64,000 nucleotides of DNA from Methylorubrum sp. B1-46 (GCF_021117295.1 NZ_CP088247.1:3115001-3179000), one strand, 5' to 3'; positions 1-14,525 are shown, counted from the first letter of the stretch. Translations and numbers: made by a program. The notes: a model not told the origin generated them from the sequence alone.

Positions 1-891
1 TCAGATCTGCCCGGCTTCGGCCTGGATCTCCGGCCCGGTCTGCCGGGGCCGCGTCACGCCGCGGGCGGCGAGCACGATGTAGACGAGGCCGACCAGTGCC
101 ATCGGCACGCAGAGCAGCATTCCCATGGTGACGCCGCCGCCGAGCGCGTTGACGTCCTGACCGAAGAGGAAGCCGAGCTGCCGGTCCGGCTCGCGGAAGA
201 ACTCGCAGAAGGTGCGCGCCAGCGCGTAGCCGAGCACGAAGATGCCGCCGAGCAGGCCCGGCTTGCGGAAGCCGAAGCGGCGCACCGCCCACGCCATGAC
301 GACGAACAGCAACAGCCCTTCGGTAGCCGCCTCGAAGAGCTGGCTCGGGTAGCGCGGCACGTCGCCTCCGGTGGGGAAGACGACGGCGTAGGGAAAGTCC
401 GGCGCGGCGCGGCCCCACAGCTCGCCGTTCACGAAGTTGGCGATGCGCCCGAAGAACAGGCCGACCGGCACCACCACGGCGGCGATGTCGAGCATCGTAT
501 AACCGTTGAGCCTGCGCCCGCGGGCGAAGAGCAGCAGCGCCAGGATCGCGCCGAGGAACCCGCCGTGGAACGACATGCCGCCGTTGCGGATCGCCAGGAT
601 CTCCATCGGATGATCAAGATACAGCGGCAGGTTGTAGAACAGCACGTAGCCGATCCGCCCGCCGAGCACGACACCGAGCGCGACCCAGACGATCAGGTCG
701 TCGATGTCGGTGAGCGTCGGCCGCTTAACCACGCCCCAGAGCGAATCCGCCGCCACCAGCCGGCGCGCGTAGAACCAGCCGCCGACGAGCCCCGCGATGT
801 AGGACAGGGCGTACCACTTGATCTCGACGGGTCCGATCGAGACCGCGACCGGATCGATGGCCGGGAAGGGGAGGGCGAGAAGCGGCGGCAT
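1..891 (-). CDS. lgt: Prolipoprotein diacylglyceryl transferase
   Basis: Lgt moves the diacylglyceryl group of phosphatidylglycerol onto the lipobox cysteine of prolipoproteins in the inner membrane, the first step of lipoprotein maturation. The 296-residue product has the usual length and several hydrophobic segments. Family motifs are visible: a GGMSFHGG block around residues 104-111 and the signature GRIANFVNGELWG at about 148-160, with the conserved Arg and Asn. The ATG at 891 gives the normal Lgt N-terminus. Client lipoproteins in this window include BamD, the L,D-transpeptidase and the 58-residue lipoprotein at 39.6 kb. The gene is divergent from the mgtC-like gene. Identification is secure. 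Confidence 0.97.
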   Translation of the reverse strand: MPPLLALPFPAIDPVAVSIGPVEIKWYALSYIAGLVGGWFYARRLVAADSLWGVVKRPTLTDIDDLIVWVALGVVLGGRIGYVLFYNLPLYLDHPMEILAIRNGGMSFHGGFLGAILALLLFARGRRLNGYTMLDIAAVVVPVGLFFGRIANFVNGELWGRAAPDFPYAVVFPTGGDVPRYPSQLFEAATEGLLLFVVMAWAVRRFGFRKPGLLGGIFVLGYALARTFCEFFREPDRQLGFLFGQDVNALGGGVTMGMLLCVPMALVGLVYIVLAARGVTRPRQTGPEIQAEAGQI

Positions 892-1030
892 CGACGGCCC
901 ACGAGCGGCTGACGGTTTCGGAAGGCGCGCCGCATTGGACCCGCGCCCGGCGAGGCGTCAAGGCGGGGCATCGTTGCGCGCGCGCCGCGACGCGCGCAAT
1001 CTCGCCAACGTGGTTCGAGCGGGAGGAGGA

Positions 1031-4723
<3,693 letters not shown>

Positions 4724-4759
4724 ACGGGCTCTCGAAGATCCCGTCGCGCGACACCGGTC

Positions 4760-5674
4760 TTACGTCTGGTTCGGCTTCAACTGATAGAAGATATGCCGGC
4801 CGATCATGTCCTTGCGCTTGAGCCGGCGGGACCAGCCGGGGCGCACGTAGTCGGCGTGGTAGTGGGTCGCGCCGCCGACTTCGCTGACATAGGTCTTTCC
4901 CTCAATCACCGCGCTGGCGACGCGGGTGGCGCTGCGCCAGGATTCCGCATCGGTGATCCGTAGGGACTTGCCCTCGCAAGCGAACGAGAACTGGCAACCC
5001 ATGAAGCGATGGCGGTTCTGGTAGACGACGCCGCAGACCGAGGACGGATAGAGCCCGCTCTTGACGCGGTTCAGCACCACTTGGGCGACCGCCGCCTGTC
5101 CCTCCTCGGGCTCGCTGCGGGCTTCGAAATAGACGGCCTCGGCGAGGCAGCGCTGCTCGCGGTCCATCGCATCCGGGTTGATCAGGTCGGCGTAGTGGGA
5201 CTTGGCTTCCGGCGCCGACATCTGCGGATCGAGAGCGGAGGGGCCACGGTCGAGCCGGGCCGAGAAGCCGGGCAGAGAGAGATTCGACGCGGCAACCTCG
5301 ATCGGGGTCGCGTCGGCGGGCGCCGGCGTGACCGAGGACAGGGCGACGGCACGGGGCGTGGCGGGGGTGGCGCCGTCCGAGTCGGCGAGAGCAGGGAGGC
5401 CGTTCTCCCCCGGCTCGGCCTCATGGGGCGCGCCGGGGGCCACGAGTCCGGCATCGATGACGTCGGGACTCCACGAGGTCGAGGCCACCAGCGCGCCGGT
5501 GACCGCACCATCGCGCTCCGAGAGTCGATCGGCCCCAAGCGTCGCATCGGTGCCCGCGGTGGCGGTAAAGGAAACCAGCAAACCGCTCGCCAGCATCCAC
5601 GGCACCACGGCCGAGACGATCCAGCGGGGGCCAAGGCCCAGGCCTCGAACGCGCCTCGTACGCACCGCCGACAC
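4760..5674 (-). CDS. SleB-type cell wall hydrolase
   Basis: A 304-residue exported protein with a C-terminal Hydrolase_2/SleB-like domain (about residues 175-295). The domain is marked by RCLAEAVYFEARSEPEEGQ, the VAQVVLNRV helix, a cysteine pair in the VCGVVYQ and CQFSFACEG blocks, and GATHYHADYV near the end. The N-terminus has basic residues and one hydrophobic segment (about 18-40), so it is either a signal peptide or a membrane anchor, followed by an Ala/Pro-rich linker of ~120 residues. SleB-family enzymes cleave the glycan strands of peptidoglycan. In a non-sporulating alphaproteobacterium the likely role is wall remodelling. The domain call is firm, the physiological role inferred. Confidence 0.9.
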   Translation of the reverse strand: MSAVRTRRVRGLGLGPRWIVSAVVPWMLASGLLVSFTATAGTDATLGADRLSERDGAVTGALVASTSWSPDVIDAGLVAPGAPHEAEPGENGLPALADSDGATPATPRAVALSSVTPAPADATPIEVAASNLSLPGFSARLDRGPSALDPQMSAPEAKSHYADLINPDAMDREQRCLAEAVYFEARSEPEEGQAAVAQVVLNRVKSGLYPSSVCGVVYQNRHRFMGCQFSFACEGKSLRITDAESWRSATRVASAVIEGKTYVSEVGGATHYHADYVRPGWSRRLKRKDMIGRHIFYQLKPNQT

Positions 5675-5771
5675 TCCACGCTCACAAGCGGCCGGAGCCC
5701 GCAGCTTAAGCCAAGCCGGGGCAGCCGTTCCTCACGCGTGGAGTTTAATCGCGAACGTGGTTGCCGGACGG

Positions 5772-6029
5772 TTAAGGAGCCGGGCGGCCGTGGCGCTGCG
5801 CCAAGCCGTTCACCAGGACCGCGACGTAGCCGCTGCCGTTCTGCGAGGCGATGATCGCCCGGCCGGCTTCGCGCTCGTTGCGGTCGGCCTCGAGGTAGAC
5901 GAACCCGATCACACCTGTGGCGGCGGCCAGCGTCGCGAGGATCCAGAGATAGGCAGCCTGCATCGCCCGGTGACCGGGGCTGATGACGCGATGATCGAGG
6001 AGGGCCGTGGGGGAGTCGGGATGCGACAT
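5772..6029 (-). CDS. Small single-span membrane protein, hypothetical
   Basis: An 85-residue open frame with one clear transmembrane segment (AYLWILATLAAATGVIGFVYL, about residues 26-46) followed by an acidic/basic stretch and a short C-terminal tail. No family is recognised. The start at 6029 lacks a strong Shine-Dalgarno sequence, and Met22 is an alternative. About 75 bases upstream the sequence TGAAC-N16-CGTT differs by one base from the EcfG stress promoter consensus, which is weak evidence on its own. The gene stands alone between the wall hydrolase and ppdK, all on the minus strand. Confidence 0.55.
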   Translation of the reverse strand: MSHPDSPTALLDHRVISPGHRAMQAAYLWILATLAAATGVIGFVYLEADRNEREAGRAIIASQNGSGYVAVLVNGLAQRHGRPAP

Positions 6030-6233
6030 GGCTTGAAGTCCCGCGGGTGCCCTGGCCGGAAGACCAATCGGCGCTCGCCGCGCTGGGGTCTTCCGCTAGC
6101 AGGTAACGTGCCCGGGCAACACGGGTTCAGGGGGCTGTCCGCAAAATTATTGCGACGCTTGCCCCGCCTTTCCTGAAATCCCCGCGGGCCGGGAGCCCGC
6201 CGGGTCGTCGGTCACAGACCTCAGGCGTCGGTC

Positions 6234-8900
<2,667 letters not shown>

Positions 8901-9176
8901 CAGTCTCTCCGCTGGACGGATCCGGCGACCTGAGCGCCGCTCACGCGGGCGTGGCGCATCTCCTGTCGCAGTGCAAGGATAAGCTTCGTGCCACTCCTCG
9001 GTGAGGCGTGACGATGTGTCAGCTCTGTCAGAGCCTAGCGCGCTCGCCGAAAAAGGGGAGTGCGCCTGGCGCGGAAGAGCGCGGGACGGCCAAGGTTGCG
9101 CTGCAAAAAGCCGGTTCCCGCGGATCGCCGGGCAGCGCGAGCCTTCGCTTCTCCGGCAGTCGTAGCTCGCTCGCCG

Positions 9177-9329
9177 TCACGAGAAATGGCGCAGGACACC
9201 CAGACCGATCAGCCCGACGACGATCAAATAGATCGCGACGATGTAGTTCAGCAGCCGCGGCGCGATCAGTATCAAGATACCCGCCAGGATCGCGATGATC
9301 GGCTGAAGGTGCGAGATGGTGATGGTCAT
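9177..9329 (-). CDS. DUF3096-type 50-residue membrane protein
   Basis: Reading the minus strand gives a 50-residue protein starting MTITISHLQP and ending GVLRHFS. It has two closely spaced hydrophobic helices (IIAILAGILILIAP, then LLNYIVAIYLIVVGLIGL) separated by an Arg-Leu-Leu-Asn-Tyr turn. This matches the small DUF3096 family of alphaproteobacterial inner-membrane proteins of unknown function. The gene sits downstream of the L,D-transpeptidase in the same direction. A perfect 18-bp palindrome lies about 25 bases upstream of its start. A GGAAC-N17-CGTC sequence (minus strand, 9380-9405) is one base off the EcfG consensus, so stress control is possible but unproven. Confidence 0.8.
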   Translation of the reverse strand: MTITISHLQPIIAILAGILILIAPRLLNYIVAIYLIVVGLIGLGVLRHFS

Positions 9330-9353
9330 GGACGGGCGTTCGAGAGCGTTCCC

Positions 9354-9371
9354 GCGGCCAAGCTTGGCCGC
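9354..9371. repeat. Perfect 18-bp palindrome upstream of DUF3096 gene
   Basis: GCGGCCAAGCTTGGCCGC is its own reverse complement across all 18 bases. It lies between the stop of the L,D-transpeptidase gene and the start of the DUF3096 gene. No T-tract follows on either strand, so it is not a typical intrinsic terminator. It could be a protein-binding site or an mRNA hairpin in the DUF3096 leader. Confidence 0.6.
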
Positions 9372-9436
9372 AGGATAAGGACGCTCGACGAGCGCGGAAA
9401 GTTCCCCGACGCCGGCCGATCGGCCGAAGCCCTCGA

Positions 9437-10192
9437 TCAGACGCGGTACTTGCCGCTGCGCTTGACCACCACGCGGGCGCCGACGGGCACGCGCTCGTAG
9501 AGATCGACGATGTCCTCGTTGAGCATGCGCACGCAGCCCGAAGACATCTGCTCGCCGATGCTCCAGGGCTCGTTGGTGCCGTGGATGCGGAAGAGCGTGT
9601 CACGGTTGCCATTGTAGAGGTAGAGCGCGCGCGCGCCGAGCGGGTTGTCGATGCCGCCCTTGCGCGAGCGTTCGATCCCGGGATTGAGCGAGACCATCGT
9701 CGTGGTCGGGCTCCAGTCCGGCCACACACCCTTGCGGCCGACCCGCGCGTCCCCCTTCCACGAGAAGCCGGCCTTGCCGACGCCGACGCCGTATTGAAGC
9801 GCGGTGCCGCCCTCCTGCACCAGGGCGAGCTGGCGCTTGTCGATGTCGACGACGATCGTCCCCGGCGCCTCGGGGCCGTTATAGGCGACCTCCTGGCGGC
9901 GGTATTTCGGGTCGATCCGCGACCGGTCGACCAGCGGCACGTCGAACGGCTTGTCGGGCATCGTGCCGATATACCAGGCCGCATCATCATCGCCGCCGGC
10001 CATAGGACCCGGCTTCGACGATTGGCAGGCCGCAAGCGGGACGAGGCAGAACGCGGCGAGCATCACGCGGCGGGTCGCCATCCGAACCGGGGTGAAGCCG
10101 GCCGTGCCGGCGGCATTCGTGCCGGCAGTCTTGGGGGCAGCCATGGCGGCTCCTGTCGCCGCCGCAGAGGGCGGGTTAGCGTTGTACATCAT
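9437..10192 (-). CDS. L,D-transpeptidase (YkuD/ErfK) lipoprotein
   Basis: The YkuD catalytic domain spans roughly residues 105-245. Its signature reads RIHGTNEPWSIGEQ followed by MSSGCVRM, containing the catalytic His and Cys. These enzymes make 3-3 peptidoglycan cross-links or attach outer-membrane proteins to the wall. The N-terminus carries a lipoprotein signal with lipobox LAAC (residues ~52-55). The first 37 residues are Ala/Thr-rich and atypical of a signal. A start at Met38 (position 10081, MATRRVML) would place the lipobox at a conventional distance, but only the longer start has a recognisable Shine-Dalgarno (GGCGGA). The mature C-terminus is basic. Confidence 0.93.
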   Translation of the reverse strand: MMYNANPPSAAATGAAMAAPKTAGTNAAGTAGFTPVRMATRRVMLAAFCLVPLAACQSSKPGPMAGGDDDAAWYIGTMPDKPFDVPLVDRSRIDPKYRRQEVAYNGPEAPGTIVVDIDKRQLALVQEGGTALQYGVGVGKAGFSWKGDARVGRKGVWPDWSPTTTMVSLNPGIERSRKGGIDNPLGARALYLYNGNRDTLFRIHGTNEPWSIGEQMSSGCVRMLNEDIVDLYERVPVGARVVVKRSGKYRV

Positions 10193-10333
10193 CCGCCATG
10201 ACTACCCGCCTCAGGGTCGAACAGGTGTGACTTCAGGGCCGCATCGCGTGAGGAACGTTGCCGTCAGGCTGCCTCGTCGAGGGCAAGCGCCGCGTTATCT
10301 GCAGCGCACAACCGCGTGAGCCGGAGGGGAAGG

Positions 10334-10777
10334 ATGCCCGAGACCGAGACCCAACTCGTCGACGAGGCTGGCGCCGCGATCGCGACGCTGGCGCCGGCGA
10401 TCCATCTCGACCATTGCGTCATCCACGTCTCCGATTGGGAGCGCGCGACGGCCTTTTACCGGGACGTCTTGCAAGCCGAGGTGATCCCCTTCGGCAAAGG
10501 CGTGGTGTTTCGCTTCGGCGGCGTTCAACTCAACGTGCACGGCCCCGGCCAGATCGGCACGCCGCGCGCCCGCGAGCCCGTCATGCCCGGCGGCAGCGAG
10601 CTGTGCTTTCGCTGGTCCGGCACGATCGAGGAGGCGATGGCGCATCTCGCCGCCCACGGCGTCACGGTCGAGCTGGGTCCGGTCGAGCGCAAAGGCGCGG
10701 CGGGGCAGGGCGTGAGCGTCTACTTTCGCGATCCGGACGGCTCCCTCATGGAGTTCATCACCTATCCGACGCCCTGA
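10334..10777 (+). CDS. VOC/glyoxalase-fold protein
   Basis: A 147-residue single-copy VOC (glyoxalase/bleomycin resistance/dioxygenase) domain: IHLDHCVIHVSDWERATAFY near the start, GGVQLNVHG in the middle, and FRDPDGSLMEFITYP at the end. Metal ligands typical of the fold (the first His and the final Glu) are visible. The family includes glyoxalases, methylmalonyl-CoA epimerases and extradiol dioxygenases, and the substrate cannot be told from sequence. The ATG at 10334 is preferred over an upstream GTG at 10316 because it is preceded by GGAGGGGAAGG. The gene stands alone, divergent from the L,D-transpeptidase. Confidence 0.88.
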   Translation: MPETETQLVDEAGAAIATLAPAIHLDHCVIHVSDWERATAFYRDVLQAEVIPFGKGVVFRFGGVQLNVHGPGQIGTPRAREPVMPGGSELCFRWSGTIEEAMAHLAAHGVTVELGPVERKGAAGQGVSVYFRDPDGSLMEFITYPTP

Positions 10778-10854
10778 CCTTGACGCCGATCCCTCCACCG
10801 AGCGCGGAAGCCGGCCGTCCGCCCGGCGTCTCAGCGGGATCGGACCCGCCTGTT

Positions 10855-11304
10855 TCAGGCGTTGCCGATCCGCTCGGCCAAGCGCTGATTGGTCTGCTCC
10901 AGGCGCAGCGCGAGTTCACGCATCACGGCGATGCCGATCTGCGGAAACTGGGCGAGCAGCTCGATGAACACGTCGCGGTCGATCCGCAGGGCGGTCGTGG
11001 GCGTGTCGGCGATCACGGTCGCCGAGCGCGGCTGATCGGCCAGGATACCCATCTCGCCGAGGAGGGCGTTGGGCCCGAGCAGGGCGAGGCGCACGGGCCC
11101 CATCGGACCATCGATCGAGACGGCGGCGGACCCTTCGAGGATGAGGTAGGCGGCGTCGGCGGCCTCGCCGCGCGCGAAGAAGGTCTGTCCCGCCTCGAAA
11201 TGCACCCGCTCACTGGTGAATGCGAGAAGCTTGAGACGCGACGGCTCGACCTCGCGAAACAACGGCACCTGCCGTAGCGACGTCACCTCGTTGTCGAGGG
11301 TCAT
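10855..11304 (-). CDS. Cyclic nucleotide-binding domain protein (Crp-like sensor domain only)
   Basis: The 149-residue product is one cNMP-binding beta-roll: VPLFREVEPSRLKLLAFTSE, FEAGQTFFARGEAADAAYLILEG, and the phosphate-binding cassette region LGPNALLGEMGILADQPRSATVIA. It ends in a helix (LAQFPQIGIAVMRELALRLEQTNQRL). There is no C-terminal winged-helix DNA-binding domain, so it is not a complete Crp/Fnr regulator. It may act through protein partners. The ATG at 11304 was chosen over the longer frame because GGAG lies seven bases upstream and the domain begins immediately. The ligand is not predictable. Confidence 0.88.
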   Translation of the reverse strand: MTLDNEVTSLRQVPLFREVEPSRLKLLAFTSERVHFEAGQTFFARGEAADAAYLILEGSAAVSIDGPMGPVRLALLGPNALLGEMGILADQPRSATVIADTPTTALRIDRDVFIELLAQFPQIGIAVMRELALRLEQTNQRLAERIGNA

Positions 11305-11457
11305 GGATACACTCCGATCCGCCTGCAGGACTGCAGGCGGAAAGGCCCGCGGGTAGACGCACGGGCGGATCGTGTCAAAACCGCCGCGTCTTCCCATGCT
11401 GCAGGCGCAGCCAGCCGCGATGACGGGGGCGGCACATCGGTACGATAGTGCCGGTGC

Positions 11458-11694
11458 TCACGACTCGCGCCGGGTGGACAGCCCGAGCTCGCCGGAGCCC
11501 GGCGGGCCGCGCTTGGCGCTCGCGTTCGGCTGCGGCGAATCGACAGGCTCCTCGTTCGTCGTCGGCGTCAGGCTGTCTTCCGGCGCGGGCATGGCCGGCA
11601 GCGGCGACCTGTTCGGCTCGGGAAGACCAGAGACTCCGTCCGCCGGGGCGGGCTTGGCCATGAGTGAACGCTTTACCATATATCGGTTCGTCAT
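11458..11694 (-). CDS. Small disordered hypothetical protein
   Basis: A 78-residue frame starting MTNRYMVKRSLMAK. It is rich in Pro, Ser, Glu and Asn, with no hydrophobic segment, and is probably intrinsically disordered. No family is recognised. Support for a real gene comes from a good Shine-Dalgarno sequence (AGGAG five bases before the ATG) and from a minus-strand near-consensus EcfG promoter about 80 bases upstream (GGAAA-N17-CGTT). It is divergent from the KGG-repeat stress gene. Confidence 0.5.
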   Translation of the reverse strand: MTNRYMVKRSLMAKPAPADGVSGLPEPNRSPLPAMPAPEDSLTPTTNEEPVDSPQPNASAKRGPPGSGELGLSTRRES

Positions 11695-11771
11695 CCCGGC
11701 TCCTGATGGTGCTGGACGGCCTGTGGAGACCTGTTCACAACTCCGCGCAATGCGCGGGTGAGAGCAGAGCT

Positions 11772-11797
11772 AACGTTTGGACGAAACAGGTGTTTCC
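11772..11797 (-). promoter_or_regulatory. Near-consensus EcfG promoter, minus strand
   Basis: On the minus strand the sequence reads GGAAA, 17 bases, CGTT, one mismatch (C to A) from the general-stress consensus GGAAC-N16/17-CGTT. It points to the small gene starting at 11694. Because of the mismatch this is tentative. Confidence 0.4.
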
Positions 11798-11823
11798 CGG
11801 ACCGCGGCCGCCGATACGGCCAA

Positions 11824-11848
11824 GGAACAATCGAAAGGGATGACGGTT
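11824..11848 (+). promoter_or_regulatory. Near-consensus EcfG promoter, plus strand
   Basis: Reads GGAAC, 16 bases, GGTT, one mismatch in the -10 element. It ends 36 bases before the ATG of the KGG-repeat stress protein, a typical leader length. KGG proteins are common members of bacterial stress regulons, which makes the placement plausible. Confidence 0.4.
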
Positions 11849-11884
11849 GAGGAGGGTGTGAAGATTTTGCCTGAGGAGGCGCTG

Positions 11885-12073
11885 ATGGCATCTGGTAATT
11901 CCACCTCGAAGCGAGGTTTCGCTTCCATGAATATCGAACGGCAGCGCGAGATCGCCAGTAAGGGGGGTCGTTCGGTGCCCGCCGAGAAGCGGTCTTTCTC
12001 GCAAGATCGTGAATTGGCCTCTTCGGCCGGCCGCAAGGGCGGTCAATCGACGGGCCGCACGGGCGAGGCTTAA
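11885..12073 (+). CDS. KGG-repeat (Con-10-like) stress-induced protein
   Basis: A 62-residue, hydrophilic, Gly/Ser/Lys/Arg-rich protein with the repeats of the KGG family: RGFASMNIERQREIASKGG in the first half and FSQDRELASSAGRKGG in the second. Such proteins (YciG, GsiB-like, fungal Con-10-like) accumulate in stress and stationary phase, and their molecular role is unknown. The open frame reaches back to 11777, but the ATG at 11885 has a perfect AGGAGG five bases upstream and opens the family-like segment. A near-consensus EcfG promoter precedes it and an intrinsic terminator follows. Confidence 0.88.
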   Translation: MASGNSTSKRGFASMNIERQREIASKGGRSVPAEKRSFSQDRELASSAGRKGGQSTGRTGEA

Positions 12074-12151
12074 CCCGGCCGAGGCGGCTCCGGGCGCGTC
12101 GCGCGCTCGTCCGCCCGGCCCTTTGAAAATAGAAATATATTTCCAACTGCG

Positions 12152-12178
12152 GGCGCCTTCAGGCGTCTGTTTGTTTTT
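12152..12178 (+). terminator. Intrinsic terminator after KGG gene
   Basis: Stem GGCGCCT / AGGCGTC (one G-U pair) with a TTC-containing loop, followed by the T-rich tract TGTTTGTTTTT. It lies 78 bases past the KGG stop, and its T-tract overlaps the stop codon of the convergent MarR gene. Confidence 0.65.
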
Positions 12179-12662
12179 ATGCCCGCTCTCGGACCATCGT
12201 ATCGGCACGTGCCAATTCGCGCCATTTGACGACGAGGTCTTCGAATACCTGGAGTTCGGCCTCGTCGAGTTGGCCTAAGGTTCGCGTGACATAGGCGGCC
12301 TGCGCGGCGATCCCTCGGGCTGCGATCTCAGCCCCCGCTGGCGTGAGATGAAGCGCGTGAGAACGGCGATCACCGGGAATCGGACGGCGCTCGACGAGTC
12401 CGGCTTCGACCAGACGATCGATCAAACCCGATACATTGCCTTTCGTGACATAGAGACGCGCCGCCAGTTCCTGCTGCGTCAGCCCTTCGCGCTCACTCAA
12501 AGTCGACAGCACGTCGAATTGCGGGATCGACAGGCCGAGTTCTCTCAGTTCGCCGGCCACGGCAGCCGTGACGCGCCGACTGAGACGGATGAACCGGAAC
12601 CAGACCCGCAGGGGATCTACGGGTTCGGCGCTCGACGCGGGACGGGCTTGACGCTCGGACAT
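12177..12662 (-). CDS. MarR-family transcriptional regulator
   Basis: A 161-residue MarR protein. A helical N-terminus (WFRFIRLSRRVTAAVAGELRE) is followed by the winged helix: IPQFDVLSTLSE, LTQQELAARLYVTKGNVSGLIDRLVEAGLVERR (recognition helix region) and the wing PGDRRSHALHLTPAG. A C-terminal dimerisation helix completes it. MarR proteins usually repress stress or efflux genes and respond to small phenolics or oxidants. Neither ligand nor target can be read here. The ATG at 12662 (MSERQARPA) is preferred to a longer frame because the upstream part has no family similarity. It is convergent with the KGG gene. Confidence 0.92.
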   Translation of the reverse strand: MSERQARPASSAEPVDPLRVWFRFIRLSRRVTAAVAGELRELGLSIPQFDVLSTLSEREGLTQQELAARLYVTKGNVSGLIDRLVEAGLVERRPIPGDRRSHALHLTPAGAEIAARGIAAQAAYVTRTLGQLDEAELQVFEDLVVKWRELARADTMVRERA

Positions 12663-12784
12663 GTCCGTCCAGCTTGTAGCAGAGGGATTTACGCCGGGCA
12701 GCCGAGTGGCGCGGTTCACCCCCAACCTGTAGACTGCTCGGCAGCTAATCCGCACCTCGTATCCTATCTCGCATCTCCAGGGTC

Positions 12785-13564
12785 ATGCGTCGTCAGCTTC
12801 TCGATGAACCGGTGACGCGGGCCGGCCGCTATGCGCGGACGCTGGCCCTGTTCTCCCTGATCGTCACCGCCATGGCGGTCCTGATCGTGCGCAGCCCATC
12901 GGCCGAGCCGACGCCGGCCCTTGCCGTGCTTGGAAGCGGGATCATCCTCTCCGTGGTCGCCGTGGCCTTCGCCTTGTTCGCGATGGTGCGGGTTTGGCGT
13001 GACGGCGCGGGCGGGCTCGGCGCCGCTGTCGGCGGCCTCTTCCTGGCAAGCCTCGTCCTGGCCTATCCGGCCTATGCCGCGCTCAAGGGTGTGCGCCTGC
13101 CCACCCTCACCGACGTCTCAACGGACACGGAGCGCCCGCCGGCCTTCTCGCGCTCGCGGCTGGCCTTTGCCGCCCGCGACGGCCGCTACCCGCCAGAGCC
13201 CGGACCGGCGACACGGGAGGCGCAGCGGGCGGCCTATCCGCAGATCGCGCCGCTGACCCTCGACGTGGAGGCCGACGAAGCCTTCGAGCTGGCACGCAAG
13301 GCGGCGGTGAACCGCAAGTGGCAGATCATCGAAGCGATCCGGCCCGGCGGACGGATCGGCAACGGCCGCATCGAGGCCGTGGCCCATACCCGGATCCTGA
13401 ACCTGCCCGCCGACATCACGGTGCGGGTGCATCCGCGGGCGGACGGCGCCCGCATCGACGTGCGCTCGGCCTCCCGGATCGGCGATCGCGATTTCGGCGA
13501 CAACGCCGACCGCATCCGCTCCTACCTGGACGAGGTCGCCAACCTCGCCATCGCCCTGAAGTAG
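12785..13564 (+). CDS. DUF1499-domain membrane protein
   Basis: A 259-residue protein with three hydrophobic segments in its first ~105 residues (about 18-36, 44-68 and 78-98). The C-terminal ~125 residues are a soluble DUF1499 domain: YPQIAPLTLDVEADEAFELARKAA, then VAHTRILNLPADITVRV, then IDVRSASRIGDRDFGDNADRI. The aromatic/acidic spacing of this last block is typical of the family. The function is unknown. The predicted topology places the DUF1499 domain on one side of the inner membrane. The start ATG overlaps no neighbour and follows the divergent MarR gene by ~120 bases. Confidence 0.88.
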   Translation: MRRQLLDEPVTRAGRYARTLALFSLIVTAMAVLIVRSPSAEPTPALAVLGSGIILSVVAVAFALFAMVRVWRDGAGGLGAAVGGLFLASLVLAYPAYAALKGVRLPTLTDVSTDTERPPAFSRSRLAFAARDGRYPPEPGPATREAQRAAYPQIAPLTLDVEADEAFELARKAAVNRKWQIIEAIRPGGRIGNGRIEAVAHTRILNLPADITVRVHPRADGARIDVRSASRIGDRDFGDNADRIRSYLDEVANLAIALK

Positions 13565-13592
13565 CCGGCGCCGGTCCGCGCCGTGCGGCCCC

Positions 13593-14525
13593 TCAGGCGG
13601 GCCGGAACGATCCCCCGAGCAGAGGCGGCCCGTCGGTGACGGCGAGGCCACGCTCCACCAGATCCTCGAGATGGGCGAAGACGGACAAGGCTGCCGCACC
13701 GCGCAGGTGCGGCGCGAGGCCTTGGTAGACGGTGCCGACGATCGCCGCGATGTCGTGATCGCCCGCCTCGAGCCGGGCGCGGATTGCCGCCTCGCGCTGG
13801 CGGCGGTGGGCGGCCAGCCCCCGCACGAAGCGGCGCGGATCGCGCACCGGCCCGCCATGACCCGGCCAGTAGAGCGTCTCACCGCGTTCGCGCAGGCGAT
13901 CCAGCGATTCCATATAGGCCCGCATGGACCCGTCGGGCGGCGCGACGATAGAGGTCGACCACGCCATCACATGGTCGCCGGAGAACAGCACGTTCTCTTC
14001 GGGAAGGGCGAAGGCCAGATGGTTCATGGTGTGGCCGGGGGTTGCCACCGCGGTCAGCGTCCACCCGTCGCCGGTCAGGCTCTCGCCATCCGCCAATTCC
14101 CGGTCGGGCCGGTGCTCGCGGTCCGCGCTGGCATCGAGGGCGGGCAGTTCGTTCTCGGCAAGCTGCCGCGCGGCCCGGTGCGGGCCGCAGCCGACGATCG
14201 GCGCGCCCGTGCGCGCCTGAAGCAGGCGCGCGCCCGGAGAATGGTCGCGGTGGGTATGGGTCACGACGATGGAAGCGACTCGCTCGCCCTCCAGTGAGGC
14301 CAGCAGTCCCTCGATATGCGCCGCCTCGGCCGGTCCCGGATCGATCACCGCCACCCGGCCGTGCCCGACCACGTAGCTGCAGGTCCCGGTCGCGGTGAAG
14401 GGGCCGCCATTGGGGCAGATCCGCCGCCGCACGAGGGGGCTCAACGTCTCGGTCCGCTCAGGCGCTGGCAGAGCGCTCTCGAAGCCGGGAGAGGGGTCTT
14501 GCGCGTCCGCGGACGGTTCACTCAT
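13593..14525 (-). CDS. Metallo-beta-lactamase-fold hydrolase (LACTB2-like)
   Basis: A 310-residue MBL-fold enzyme with the zinc motif THTHRDHSPGA (H90, H92, D94, H95), a distal TPGHTMNHLAF block, the SGDHVMAW aspartate segment and a WPGHGGPV ending. The C-terminal helical extension (about 240-310, ending LSVFAHLEDLVERG) resembles the winged-helix-like tail of LACTB2-type proteins, which act as nucleases or thioesterase-like hydrolases. The substrate is unknown. The ATG at 14525 (MSEPSADAQD) is preferred to the longer frame, whose extra 20 residues are basic and unlike the family. Confidence 0.9.
   Translation of the reverse strand: MSEPSADAQDPSPGFESALPAPERTETLSPLVRRRICPNGGPFTATGTCSYVVGHGRVAVIDPGPAEAAHIEGLLASLEGERVASIVVTHTHRDHSPGARLLQARTGAPIVGCGPHRAARQLAENELPALDASADREHRPDRELADGESLTGDGWTLTAVATPGHTMNHLAFALPEENVLFSGDHVMAWSTSIVAPPDGSMRAYMESLDRLRERGETLYWPGHGGPVRDPRRFVRGLAAHRRQREAAIRARLEAGDHDIAAIVGTVYQGLAPHLRGAAALSVFAHLEDLVERGLAVTDGPPLLGGSFRPA

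Noticed and set aside
10227..10265. GGAAC upstream of the VOC gene as an EcfG promoter
   Set aside because: The nearest CGTC is 18 bases away and mismatched, so the spacing and the -10 element both fail.
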